Shown piece by piece: positions 1-8,267 of a DNA stretch of 13,170 nt (the first letter of the stretch is position 1; every line of letters starts with the position of its first letter). The DNA comes from Paracoccaceae bacterium (GTDB lineage: Bacteria > Pseudomonadota > Alphaproteobacteria > Rhodobacterales > Rhodobacteraceae). The stretch is taken from the NCBI GenBank assembly GCA_003535335.1, contig DOHJ01000241.1, positions 1 through 13,170 on the forward strand, in the 5' to 3' direction. Below the pieces are notes generated by a model. The model was given only the letters and a program-made list of their open reading frames with translations, had not been told where the DNA came from and searched no databases. A program made the position numbers and the translations under genes.

Positions 1-947
1 GCACCGGCCTGCTCACGCATGCGCGCGTCTTTCAAAATGGCGCGCATGGTGTTTAATGTGGCCATGCAGGTGGTGGGCGAAACGATCCAGACATGGGCGG
101 CGAACCCCTCGCGTACCAGTTCGGGGAAATTGGCGTGCAATTCGGCATAAACCGCCTCGGACGGGAGAAACATCAGCGCCCCGTCGGCTGTTTCACCTTC
201 AATAATATAGCGCTCGGAAATTGCCTTGATGTGGTTTTTCACCGATGTTTTAAAGGCCGAAACCGCCGCTTTCATTTCCCAGTCATTGTCGGCATTTCGC
301 AAGGACTCATAGGCTTCCAGCGGGAATTTACTATCAATAACAATCGGCCCGGGCGGATTGGGCAAATCAATCAGACAATCGGCACGCTTGCCGTTTGACA
401 GGGTTGCTTGCAATTTATAGCTATCCGTGGGCAGCGCTTTGGAAACGATGTCATTCAACTGAATTTCACCAAACGCGCCGCGGGTTTGCTTGTTTGACAG
501 GATATCTTGCAAGCTTAAAACATTGCTGGACAGCTTTTCAATATTGCTCTGCGCCTTGTCCATCGTGGCCAGTCGTTCCTGCAATTCGGTCAGCGATCTG
601 GTGGTTCTCAAGCTGCCGCCATGCAGGGTTTCGGTCATTTTGGCCTGCACCTCGGCCAGCCGTTGTTCCAGCGTATTCATCAACTGCGCCTGCGCCACAG
701 TCTGGGTTTGACTGACGGTTTGCAGACCGCCCGACAACTGGGCCTGCCCATCCGAAAGCGCCTGAACATGCTGGTCAAGATAACCGATTTGCCGGTTCAA
801 CGGCTCGATCATCCGGCCCGATTTGCCAACGCGGCGCAGCACCACAATCAGCAGGATTATCAGCAAAAACAGCATCCCCGCACCGGCCAAAGCCAATATC
901 AGCCACAGCTCATCAAACGCGTCTATCACATCCTGCATTCCCATCAT
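1..947 (-). CDS. rmuC: RmuC family DNA recombination protein (3' end cut by window edge)
   Basis: The first ~315 codons are present and the C-terminus lies beyond the left edge. RmuC limits certain recombination and inversion events and is a predicted membrane-anchored PD-(D/E)XK-type nuclease. In the sequence, residues about 14-37 form one hydrophobic membrane segment followed by RR. Residues about 45-150 are Gln/Leu/Glu-rich and coiled-coil-like. The conserved RmuC core then begins, with [38 protein letters not shown] and a VSPTT stretch. Start: ATG at 947 overlaps the mutL stop as ATGA; in-frame ATGs at 944 and 938 are alternatives. The overlap implies translational coupling with mutL. The molecular activity is inferred from the family. 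Confidence 0.93.
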   Translation of the reverse strand, partial: MMGMQDVIDAFDELWLILALAGAGMLFLLIILLIVVLRRVGKSGRMIEPLNRQIGYLDQHVQALSDGQAQLSGGLQTVSQTQTVAQAQLMNTLEQRLAEVQAKMTETLHGGSLRTTRSLTELQERLATMDKAQSNIEKLSSNVLSLQDILSNKQTRGAFGEIQLNDIVSKALPTDSYKLQATLSNGKRADCLIDLPNPPGPIVIDSKFPLEAYESLRNADNDWEMKAAVSAFKTSVKNHIKAISERYIIEGETADGALMFLPSEAVYAELHANFPELVREGFAAHVWIVSPTTCMATLNTMRAILKDARMREQAG

Positions 948-2782
948 TTGCGCCCAAACAGCCTTTCGATATCTGCCAGTTTCAGTTCCACATAAGTTGG
1001 CCGTCCATGGTTGCACTGGCCCGAATGCGGGGTTGCTTCCATTTCGCGCAACAAAGCGTTCATTTCATCCGCCTGCATCCGCCGGCCTGACCGGATCGAG
1101 CCGTGACAGGCCACGCGGCTAAGGATCGCCTCGACCCGGGCCTGCACAGTCATGCTATCACCCTGATCCGCCAATTCATCGGCAATATCCAGCACCATAC
1201 CGCGCGCATCGACATTTCCCAACAGGGCTGGTGTTTCACGCACAGCAATCGCGCCTGCGCCAAAGGGTTCCAGATGCAAACCCAGCCGCGCCAGATCATC
1301 GGCCAGTTCCAGCAATCGTGCCGCGTCAGGTTCGGATAGTTCGATAATTTCAGGGATCAGCAAGGCCTGCGAAGCAACGCCGTTTTGCGCCATTTGCGCC
1401 TTTAGTTTTTCATAAACCAGCCGCTCGTGGGCGGCGTGCTGATCGACGATCACCATGCCATCTGCCGTCTGGGCGATGATATAGTTTTCATGCACCTGCG
1501 CCCGCGCCGCCCCCAATGGCAAATCTGTCGTGCCTGCATCATTTGGCGGCATTTCAAACCGTGCTGACGGCTGCGTGGTCTCGGCAAATCCGGGTGTTTC
1601 ATGGCTCGGGGCTTGTGCCTGATAACTTGCGTGCAAAGCCCCTTGCGATGGCCGCTCCATTTGGTAAATGCGTCCGGCCTGTTCTGGTCGAAACGCGCCC
1701 AAAGTTGCCCCCGCCACCGTGCTCGAGGCCCGATGCCCCGCGTCGGCCAGCGCGTGGCGCAAGGCCGATACGATCAGCCCGCGCGCGGTGCCCGGATTGC
1801 GAAAACGCACCTCGGATTTGGCAGGATGCACGTTAACGTCAACCTGATGCGGGTCACATTCCAGAAACAATACGGCCGCAGGGTGCCGGTCACGCGACAA
1901 AAAATCGAAATAAGCCCCGCGCAAAGCACCGATCAACAACTTGTCACGCACCGGACGGCCATTGACATAAAGATACTGCATAACAGCCGAACCACGTGAA
2001 AATGTTGGCAGGGCCGCGTATCCGGTCAGGGCAATGCCCTCGCGCTCCGCATCAATCTTCAAGGCATTTTCAGCAAAATCCGCACCAAGAACCTGTCGCA
2101 AACGCCCATGCAGCGCATCAAACAGATCACCGGTTTCGGCATCGGCGCGAAAGCTCAAACGCCCCTCCCCTCCACCGGACACATCACGCAAGGTAAAGCT
2201 GACAAAAGGTTCGGCCATGGCAAGGCGTTTCACCACATCGCCAATCGCCTGCACCTCGGCCCGATCGGTGCGCAAAAATTTCAGCCGCGCAGGGGTGGCA
2301 TAAAACAGATCGCGCAACTCGACCACCGTGCCCGATGACAAGGCGGCCGGTTTCACAGGCTCCAGTTTGCCGCCTGCCACACGGATCATAGCACCGTCCT
2401 GGCCAGAAATGCGCGACGTAATCGTCAGTTTTCCAACCGCACCCAAAGACGGCAAGGCTTCGCCGCGAAAGCCGAAGCTATTGATGTTCAGCAGGTCGGA
2501 TCCGTCAATTTTACTGGTGGCGTGGCGCGATAAGGCCAGCGGCAATTCATTGGCCGAAATCCCGCAACCATCGTCCACAACCCGGATCAGGGTTTTGCCA
2601 CCGTTGGCATAAGAAACTTCAATGCGGTGCGCGCCGGCGTCCAGCGCATTTTCGATCAATTCCTTAACGGCCGAGGCCGGGCGCTCAACCACTTCGCCCG
2701 CGGCAATCCGGTTGATCGCAACATCGTCCAATTGGCGGATTACTGGGCGTTTTTGGCCTATCTGGGGGTTTTGTCCGGGCAT
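944..2782 (-). CDS. mutL: DNA mismatch repair protein MutL (endonuclease type)
   Basis: 612 residues, normal full length. MutL couples MutS mismatch recognition to strand incision and removal. The N-terminal GHKL ATPase shows [14 protein letters not shown] (24-37), [11 protein letters not shown] (40-50; E41 matches the E. coli catalytic Glu29), DDGCGI (70-75) and FRGEAL (105-110). A low-complexity linker at about 350-425 precedes the C-terminal dimerisation domain. That domain carries the metal-binding endonuclease motif DQHA(x)2E(x)4E at 447-458, then ACHGSI (558-563), CNHGRPT (590-596) and a terminal FGR. It also carries QALLIP (472-477), matching the beta-clamp-binding QxLLxP pattern. It is therefore the nicking MutL type used in species lacking MutH. 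No strong Shine-Dalgarno is visible before the ATG, but it is the only start ahead of the conserved domain. It overlaps rmuC by 4 bases. Confidence 0.98.
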   Translation of the reverse strand: MPGQNPQIGQKRPVIRQLDDVAINRIAAGEVVERPASAVKELIENALDAGAHRIEVSYANGGKTLIRVVDDGCGISANELPLALSRHATSKIDGSDLLNINSFGFRGEALPSLGAVGKLTITSRISGQDGAMIRVAGGKLEPVKPAALSSGTVVELRDLFYATPARLKFLRTDRAEVQAIGDVVKRLAMAEPFVSFTLRDVSGGGEGRLSFRADAETGDLFDALHGRLRQVLGADFAENALKIDAEREGIALTGYAALPTFSRGSAVMQYLYVNGRPVRDKLLIGALRGAYFDFLSRDRHPAAVLFLECDPHQVDVNVHPAKSEVRFRNPGTARGLIVSALRHALADAGHRASSTVAGATLGAFRPEQAGRIYQMERPSQGALHASYQAQAPSHETPGFAETTQPSARFEMPPNDAGTTDLPLGAARAQVHENYIIAQTADGMVIVDQHAAHERLVYEKLKAQMAQNGVASQALLIPEIIELSEPDAARLLELADDLARLGLHLEPFGAGAIAVRETPALLGNVDARGMVLDIADELADQGDSMTVQARVEAILSRVACHGSIRSGRRMQADEMNALLREMEATPHSGQCNHGRPTYVELKLADIERLFGRK

Positions 2783-2802
2783 GACACCAGAAATAGCACA
2801 GT

Positions 2803-2828
2803 AAATGCCGATTCTACCACCGGCATTT
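2803..2828. other. Inverted repeat in the mutL leader
   Basis: AAATGCCG and CGGCATTT are perfect 8-base arms separated by 10 bases, in the 56-base gap between the second M16 gene and mutL. In the mutL-sense transcript the stem ends in UUU, 20 bases before the start codon. There is no long T-tract, so a strong intrinsic terminator is unlikely. A weak terminator or attenuator, or an mRNA-stabilising 3' hairpin for the M16 transcript, is possible. Confidence 0.35.
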
Positions 2829-2838
2829 GTTAGATTAC

Positions 2839-4152
2839 TTAATCGGTGCTTTTTATGCCTTCGGGTTGCCCGACGACGACGAAATGCAGGTCTTCCGGCC
2901 GGATTAGACGTTTAATCACCCGATCAATATCTTGCATTGTTACCGCATTCAGCCTGTCATTGCGCGTGGCAATATAATCTATCGGCAGCCCGTCCAGCTG
3001 CATTCCGACCAGAATATTTGCAATTGTCGCGTTGCCGTCAAACCGCAATGGATAGGCACCGGTCAGATAGGTCTTGGCCCCTTCAAGTTCCTCTGGCGTG
3101 ACCCCGTTTTTGGCCAAATCCAGCCAGACATCGCGTATCACCTCGATCGTTTTGGCAATTCGGTTATTGGCCGATGCAACCCGCCCCATGAACACATCGA
3201 CAAAGTCCCGTGAGGCAAAATAAGTGTAAATTCCATAGGTCAGTCCGCGTTTTTCGCGCACCTCTTCCATCAGGCGCGACTGACGGCCGCTGCCGCCCAA
3301 AATGGTGTTCATCAAATAGGCGGCAAAGAAATCATCGTCGTCCTGATTTATACCGGGCGCTCCGAATGTCACCACCGATTGCGGCGTATCAAACGGAATC
3401 ACAGTGACGCCACCCTTTAGCAAAAATTCGGCCTGCTCGGGTTTTTTTGCACCGGTGGCGGGCAAACCGCCCAGCAAATCATCCAGCAACTTTCCCAGTT
3501 CCTGCGGTGTTATATCACCAACCGCTCCGACAAACAGCCGGTCACGCGCCATCACGGCTGCCTTGGCTGCAATTAAATCATCCCGGCTCAGCGATTTTAC
3601 AGATTCGATCGTGCCATTACGCGAAGATGCGTACGGATGGTCGCCAAATGCCAGCTTTTTAAAATTGCTGCTGGAAATGCTGTTCGGGTTTTTGGCATCG
3701 TCTTGCAGACCAGAAATAACCTGCGCACGGATCCGGTCGATATCAGCTGGATCAAAACGCGGTTCTTGCAAGGCCAATCGCAACAGATCCATCGCGTCAG
3801 CCTGATTTTCACTAAGAAATTTAGCCGAAACCGATAACGTATCATCAGAAATATCAAAGGAAAAATGTGCGGCCAGCGCTTCGGCTTTGGCCGCAAATTC
3901 ACGCGCGTTCAGATCACCGGCGCCTTCTTCCAAAGTATAGGTCATCAACGAGGTTGCGCCGCGTTTGCCTTTGGCGTCCAGACTGGCCCCGCCTTTGAAG
4001 CGGATTTCAAGGGCTGTGAAGGGGATCGAATGTTCCTCGACCAGCCATGCGGTGATGCCCCCGGGTGACGTGACGTGTTGAATTTTTACTTCGGCTTTTG
4101 CGGCCGTTCCAATGAATAAAATTGCAATCAGCGCTAAATAAACGTGTTTCAT
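2839..4152 (-). CDS. M16 peptidase-like protein, non-catalytic (R/Y) subunit
   Basis: 437 residues, the usual size of a bacterial M16 subunit. It has a Sec signal peptide (residues 1-20, hydrophobic core, A-K-A cleavage site), so it is predicted to be exported to the periplasm. The M16 fold is recognisable, but the zinc motif HxxEH is missing: the matching stretch near residues 66-75 reads [10 protein letters not shown]. The C-terminal half keeps a canonical glycine-rich loop and R/Y substrate-binding region: [10 protein letters not shown] (284-293), [10 protein letters not shown] (296-305). This pattern fits the inactive partner of a heterodimeric M16 protease, like alpha-MPP or the SPH2681/SPH2682 pair of Sphingomonas. 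It starts inside the stop codon of the upstream catalytic subunit (ATGA), favouring equal production. The substrate is unknown. Confidence 0.93.
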   Translation of the reverse strand: MKHVYLALIAILFIGTAAKAEVKIQHVTSPGGITAWLVEEHSIPFTALEIRFKGGASLDAKGKRGATSLMTYTLEEGAGDLNAREFAAKAEALAAHFSFDISDDTLSVSAKFLSENQADAMDLLRLALQEPRFDPADIDRIRAQVISGLQDDAKNPNSISSSNFKKLAFGDHPYASSRNGTIESVKSLSRDDLIAAKAAVMARDRLFVGAVGDITPQELGKLLDDLLGGLPATGAKKPEQAEFLLKGGVTVIPFDTPQSVVTFGAPGINQDDDDFFAAYLMNTILGGSGRQSRLMEEVREKRGLTYGIYTYFASRDFVDVFMGRVASANNRIAKTIEVIRDVWLDLAKNGVTPEELEGAKTYLTGAYPLRFDGNATIANILVGMQLDGLPIDYIATRNDRLNAVTMQDIDRVIKRLIRPEDLHFVVVGQPEGIKSTD

Positions 4153-5492
4153 TGGCTGGCCTCCTTTTGCGCTGTCGGGTTTGTCAGCCAGCCGGTAACC
4201 GCGCGGTTTTTGTCCAGCAGTAATTCGGCCGCCTTGATCACATCCTCGGCTGTGACCTGTTGCAGAACTTTTGGCCAGTCTTTTACATCCTGAATTGTCA
4301 AACCTTGCGTCAAGGCCGAGCCATATTCATGCGCCATGGCCTGCACATTATCCTGTTGATAAACCAGACTAGCACGGATTTGCATCTTGATCCGTTCAAG
4401 CTGATCAGCATCCACACCTTCCTTGATAAATTCGCCAATAGCCTGATCCAGCAGGGCCTCGCCCTCGGCCAATCCAACGCCTTGACTGGGCACAATCACC
4501 AATCCAAACGTGGTTTCATCCAATGACTGCCCACCATAATAGGCCGATGTATAAACCGCCTTGCTGGTTTCAAATTGCAATTTTCGGCCTAAAACCGACG
4601 TTTGCGCACTGCCGCCCAGCAAATCGGCCAACATGGTCAGGGCAGCTGCCTGTTTTTGATCGCCGGAATTGCGTTCGGGGGCCAGATAAGTCCGGATCAC
4701 GTAGGGTTGCGCGATGCGCTCGTCAACAAATGTCAGACGGCGTTCTGCCAGTTGGGGTGGCTCGGTCGGCCTGCTGCGTTTTGGCAAATCAGCAGTCGGG
4801 GCCAACGGGCCGTAATATTTTTTTGCAAGCGTCAACACTTGGTCTGGCTGCACATCACCGGCAACCACCAAAATTGCATTATTAGGCGCGTAAAAACGCC
4901 GGTAAAATGCAAGCGCGTCTTCCAGTGACAGCTGCTGCATTTCGTGTTTCCAGCCAATAATGGGAATACCGTAACGGTGGTTCATAAATTGTGCCGCGCG
5001 GCGTTGTTCACTAAATAACGCGTCAGGGCTGTTTTCGGTGCGCGTGTTGCGCTCTTCTAAAATCACATCGCGCTCGGTTGCGATATCATCCACCGTCAGG
5101 CGCAAATCGCGCATCCGATCGGCCTCCATTTTCATCACCAGTTCCAGCCGGTCTGCGGCAATTCTCTGGAAATAAGCGGTGTAATCGTAAGAGGTAAACG
5201 CATTATCAGAGCCGCCATTGGCCGCCACCGTGTCAGACAATTCACCTGCCGCCAGATCATCGGTTGCCTTAAACAACAAATGTTCCAAAAAATGCGCGAT
5301 ACCTGAAACACCCGCCGGCTCGTCCGCCGATCCGGCACGGTACCAGACCATTTGCACAACAACCGGCGCGCGGTGATCCTCGATCACAATAACGTCCATA
5401 CCGTTTTCAAGTGAATAACTGCTGATTTCTTGCGCCATCACAGGGCGGATCAGCAATGTCAGGGCCATCAAGCCCAAGCCAAAAATACGCAT
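4149..5492 (-). CDS. M16 zinc metallopeptidase, catalytic subunit
   Basis: 447 residues with a signal peptide (1-20, V-M-A before QE), so it is predicted to act in the periplasm. The inverted zinc-binding motif is intact: H67-F-L-E70-H71, with the third ligand most likely E147 in VILEER, 76 residues downstream, the standard M16 spacing. GGSDNAFTSYDYTAYF (93-108) and VVAGDV (209-214) are further family hallmarks. The C-terminal region that normally holds the R/Y pair is altered: after LGGSAQTSVLGRKL it reads QFETSKAVYTS instead of [10 protein letters not shown]. This suggests substrate grip is supplied by the partner gene that overlaps its stop by 4 bases. A Shine-Dalgarno GGAGA lies 10 bases before the ATG. 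It degrades or processes peptides by family; the target is not known. Confidence 0.95.
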   Translation of the reverse strand: MRIFGLGLMALTLLIRPVMAQEISSYSLENGMDVIVIEDHRAPVVVQMVWYRAGSADEPAGVSGIAHFLEHLLFKATDDLAAGELSDTVAANGGSDNAFTSYDYTAYFQRIAADRLELVMKMEADRMRDLRLTVDDIATERDVILEERNTRTENSPDALFSEQRRAAQFMNHRYGIPIIGWKHEMQQLSLEDALAFYRRFYAPNNAILVVAGDVQPDQVLTLAKKYYGPLAPTADLPKRSRPTEPPQLAERRLTFVDERIAQPYVIRTYLAPERNSGDQKQAAALTMLADLLGGSAQTSVLGRKLQFETSKAVYTSAYYGGQSLDETTFGLVIVPSQGVGLAEGEALLDQAIGEFIKEGVDADQLERIKMQIRASLVYQQDNVQAMAHEYGSALTQGLTIQDVKDWPKVLQQVTAEDVIKAAELLLDKNRAVTGWLTNPTAQKEASQ

Positions 5493-5502
5493 AAATTCAG
5501 GA

Positions 5503-5507
5503 TCTCC
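5503..5507 (-). promoter_or_regulatory. Ribosome binding site of the M16 catalytic subunit
   Basis: GGAGA in transcript sense, 10 bases before ATG 5492. It supports this start and the signal peptide that follows it. Confidence 0.6.
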
Positions 5508-5525
5508 AATATCGCGATTTACATC

Positions 5526-5553
5526 AATCTAATGCCTGAAAGATCAGTCACAA
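5526..5553 (-). promoter_or_regulatory. Possible weak promoter before the M16 pair
   Basis: TTGTGA (5553-5548), 16-base spacer, TAGATT (5531-5526), each 4/6 to sigma70 consensus. It lies in the 93-base gap between the DUF3035 and M16 genes. The match is modest and could be chance; the M16 genes may simply be read from upstream. Confidence 0.25.
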
Positions 5554-5585
5554 GCCCCCGTCGCGCATTCGTGATAGCGCAATGG

Positions 5586-6140
5586 TTATTGTTGTCCGTA
5601 AACTTCCGGATCCGGTGGCGCAGACGGTGTTTTGACACCTAACCGGCGAAACCGCGCCAACTCCCGGTGCTGGTTCAGCGACATTTTTTCATAGGCACTG
5701 AAGTAAACGGTCAAGCTAAACAGGCGCTCCAAAAGCTTGCCTTTGTTTTTACGCCTGAATTCAAGATCTTCTGCGGCCAAAGTCTGGCGAATGTTCGCAG
5801 ATGCGCCAAACCGGCGGGCGTGGTTTACAACACTTCCATCGCCTCGCCCGATATTCCCCGCCCCGGTGCGATTAACGCGGGCAGGATTGCCGCCCAGCGC
5901 AGCAATTGCATCGGCTTTGGGTGTTGGGTCTATCAGATTGGTACCGCCCGGTGTTGGTGAGGGCAAGGCGGTGGAAAAATCCGGGGACTGAAGCGGTTTA
6001 CCCGGCAGGATTGCAAATTCGTCAGGCCCGCTGGTTGTTGACCGGATATTCATCAAACCCGGCGCTTTTTTGCTGCCACATGCCGTAACCGCCAACAGGG
6101 CGATCAAAGCAACTGCCGCTTTGCTATCCATGATCCACAT
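5586..6140 (-). CDS. DUF3035 family lipoprotein
   Basis: 184 residues from the chosen start. It is a predicted outer- or inner-membrane lipoprotein: short basic start, hydrophobic stretch (8-18) and lipobox V-T-A-C with the lipidated Cys at residue 21. The mature part is Pro/Gly/Asn-rich and contains PDEFAILPGKPLQ, typical of the alphaproteobacterial DUF3035 family, whose function is unknown. Near the C-terminus are an RRKNKGKLLERLF stretch and an aromatic TVYFSAYEKM segment. Start: an ATG exists at 6158, but AAAGGAGA sits 5 bases before ATG 6140, giving a proper lipoprotein signal length, so 6140 is preferred. It follows lspA by 52 bases, the enzyme that would process its signal peptide. Confidence 0.88.
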   Translation of the reverse strand: MWIMDSKAAVALIALLAVTACGSKKAPGLMNIRSTTSGPDEFAILPGKPLQSPDFSTALPSPTPGGTNLIDPTPKADAIAALGGNPARVNRTGAGNIGRGDGSVVNHARRFGASANIRQTLAAEDLEFRRKNKGKLLERLFSLTVYFSAYEKMSLNQHRELARFRRLGVKTPSAPPDPEVYGQQ

Positions 6141-6145
6141 TGATG

Positions 6146-6153
6146 TCTCCTTT
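6146..6153 (-). promoter_or_regulatory. Strong Shine-Dalgarno deciding the DUF3035 start
   Basis: AAAGGAGA in transcript sense, 5 bases from ATG 6140. It lies inside the coding sequence that the longer start at 6158 would need, so 6140 is favoured. Confidence 0.7.
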
Positions 6154-6192
6154 ACCAATCTTTCGCCTATTTAACCCAACAAGCAAGCGCCG

Positions 6193-6663
6193 TCACCTAG
6201 TCTTTTTTTCAGACGCAAAAAAGATCAAGCCAAATGCGCCAGCAAACACGCCGATATCGGCAATATTAAAGGAATACGGGTTTTCAAAGCCACAGCACGA
6301 CATATTTAGAAAATCTGCAACGGCACCATAAAGCAGCCGGTCAAGCACATTTCCCAGCGCCCCGCCGATCAGAAGGCCGGCCGAAACATAGGCCAACCGG
6401 TTTTGTTTACCACGCCTGATCCAGCTGAACACCCACAGACAAATCGCCAATGCCACCCCGATCAGCGCCCAGCGCACTAAGTCGGAACTGCCGGAAAACC
6501 ACCCGAAATTTATACCCTGGTTCCAGGCCATGCGGAAATTCAGCAGCGGCGGCAGCACATCAATTTCGCCACGGCTGCGCAGGTCCAGCCAATGCACCAC
6601 CAGATATTTACTGGCCTGATCGGCTATAAATACCCAAAAGCCCGCCCAAAAGGTTAATCGCAT
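6193..6663 (-). CDS. lspA: Lipoprotein signal peptidase (signal peptidase II)
   Basis: 156 residues, typical length. LspA is an inner-membrane aspartyl protease that removes the signal peptide from prolipoproteins after diacylglycerol transfer to the lipobox cysteine. Conserved motifs are all present: FIADQASKYLV (12-22), NQGINFG (48-54), GGALGNVLDRLLYG-VADF (100-118) and FNIADIGVFAG (132-142). The catalytic aspartates are D117 and D136, 19 residues apart as in characterised enzymes. Four hydrophobic segments are visible (about 4-22, 63-82, 91-108, 134-151). The start codon follows the purH stop by 14 bases, and its Shine-Dalgarno GAGGAAG directly abuts that stop. It is co-oriented with a DUF3035 lipoprotein gene just downstream. 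Confidence 0.98.
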   Translation of the reverse strand: MRLTFWAGFWVFIADQASKYLVVHWLDLRSRGEIDVLPPLLNFRMAWNQGINFGWFSGSSDLVRWALIGVALAICLWVFSWIRRGKQNRLAYVSAGLLIGGALGNVLDRLLYGAVADFLNMSCCGFENPYSFNIADIGVFAGAFGLIFFASEKKTR

Positions 6664-6677
6664 TCGTAAACTTCCTC

Positions 6678-8267
6678 TTAATGCCTGAAATGGCGCATGC
6701 CGGTAAACACCATGGCCAATCCGGCTTCATCTGCAGCCTTTATTACGTCGTCATCGCGCATTGATCCGCCGGGCTGGATTACGGCTGTTGCTCCGGCCTC
6801 GGCAGCGCTTAGCAATCCGTCGGCAAAGGGGAAAAACGCATCCGACGCCACGACAGAGCCGCGCGTTAACGGCACATCCAAGCCCAGAACCTCGGCCATA
6901 TCCTGCGCTTTTCGCGCTGCAATTCTTGTGCTGTCAACACGGCTCATTTGGCCGGCCCCAATGCCAACGGTTGCCCCGTCTTTGACATAAATAATCGCGT
7001 TTGATTTCACGTGTTTTGCGACCCGCCATGCAAACATCAGGTCGGCCAGCTCGGATTCCGTTGGCGCACGTTTTGTCACAACTTTTAAATCGTCCGGACC
7101 GACGTAACCGCTGTCTTTATCCTGTACCAACATGCCGCCCGATACCTGACGATACGTCAGCGATGCGGCGCGCGGATCCGGCAAACCTTCGACGGTCAAC
7201 AAGCGCAGGTTCTTTTTGGCGGCAAATATCTGCTTGGCCGCCTGATCTGCGCCGGGGGCAATGACGACTTCGGTAAAAATTTTGGCGATTTCCTCGGCCG
7301 TTGGCCCGTCCAGTGGCTGGTTCAGCGCAATAATTCCGCCAAAGGGCGAAACATTGTCACAATTAAAGGCCGCTTTATAGGCCTCCACCATGCTCGTCCC
7401 GCGCGCAACACCGCACGGGTTGGCATGTTTGATAATCGCACAGGCCGGCCCATCCGCAGGGTCAAATTCCGCCACCAGCTCAATCGCCGCATCGGTGTCG
7501 TTAATATTATTATAAGACAGCTCTTTTCCTTGGTGTTGAACGGCTGTGGCCACACCGGGCCGGTCCGATCCATCCAGATAAAACGCCGCCGCCTGATGCG
7601 GGTTTTCGCCATAACGCAGTTTTTGCGCAATTGTGCCGGCAAAGGCACGGCGACGCGGCACATCCAACCCAACCGCCCCCGCCATCCATGTGGAAACAGC
7701 CGCATCATAGGCCGCAGTGCGCGCAAAGGCGATCTGGGCGCGGCGTTTGCGGAATTTCGGGCAGGTTGCGCCGCTATGCTTGGCCATATCGCCCAACAGT
7801 TTTTCGTAATCCTCGACATCGACAACGGTCGTGACAAAGGCGTGGTTTTTAGCCGCCGCCCGGATCATCGCAGGCCCGCCAATATCGATATTTTCGATGC
7901 AGGTGTCATAATCGCCACCCTTGGCCACGGTTTCCTCGAACGGGTACAGATTAACCACCAGCAAATCAATTCCGGCAATGCCGTGTGTTTCCATCGCCGC
8001 CAGATGTTCGTCATTATCACGCAGGGCCAGCAAGCCGCCATGCACATTAGGGTGCAGCGTTTTGACCCGCCCGTCCATCATTTCGGGAAAGCCGGTCACA
8101 TCGGCCACATCGGTTACTTGCAAGCCTGCCTCGCGCAGTGCTTTGGCCGATCCGCCGGTTGATAACAGCTCAACCCCTTGGGCAGCAAGCGCGCGCCCCA
8201 GATCAACAAGTCCGGTTTTGTCAGAGACAGATAAAAGCGCGCGGCGGATTGGCAAAAGGCTGGTCAT
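6678..8267 (-). CDS. purH: Bifunctional AICAR formyltransferase / IMP cyclohydrolase
   Basis: 529 residues, full length. PurH catalyses the last two steps of purine synthesis: formyl transfer from 10-formyl-tetrahydrofolate to AICAR, then ring closure to IMP, in the cytoplasm. The N-terminal IMP cyclohydrolase (MGS-like) domain shows [10 protein letters not shown] (10-19), [11 protein letters not shown] (34-44), [13 protein letters not shown] (66-78) and [16 protein letters not shown] (126-141). The C-terminal AICAR transformylase domain shows RYGENPHQ (218-225), K280-H281-ANPCG with the catalytic Lys-His pair, [10 protein letters not shown] (422-431) and [10 protein letters not shown] (475-484). 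It ends in the usual GMRHFRH. The ATG overlaps the stop of the heparinase-like gene as ATGA, so the two are translationally coupled and probably share the promoter at 10101-10129. Confidence 0.99.
   Translation of the reverse strand: MTSLLPIRRALLSVSDKTGLVDLGRALAAQGVELLSTGGSAKALREAGLQVTDVADVTGFPEMMDGRVKTLHPNVHGGLLALRDNDEHLAAMETHGIAGIDLLVVNLYPFEETVAKGGDYDTCIENIDIGGPAMIRAAAKNHAFVTTVVDVEDYEKLLGDMAKHSGATCPKFRKRRAQIAFARTAAYDAAVSTWMAGAVGLDVPRRRAFAGTIAQKLRYGENPHQAAAFYLDGSDRPGVATAVQHQGKELSYNNINDTDAAIELVAEFDPADGPACAIIKHANPCGVARGTSMVEAYKAAFNCDNVSPFGGIIALNQPLDGPTAEEIAKIFTEVVIAPGADQAAKQIFAAKKNLRLLTVEGLPDPRAASLTYRQVSGGMLVQDKDSGYVGPDDLKVVTKRAPTESELADLMFAWRVAKHVKSNAIIYVKDGATVGIGAGQMSRVDSTRIAARKAQDMAEVLGLDVPLTRGSVVASDAFFPFADGLLSAAEAGATAVIQPGGSMRDDDVIKAADEAGLAMVFTGMRHFRH

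Noticed and set aside
7425-8162. A 245-codon open frame on the plus strand, antisense to purH, with other long plus-strand frames nearby.
   Set aside because: It lies wholly opposite a well-conserved enzyme; the translation shows no recognisable domain and no ribosome site. It is a shadow of biased codon use in purH.
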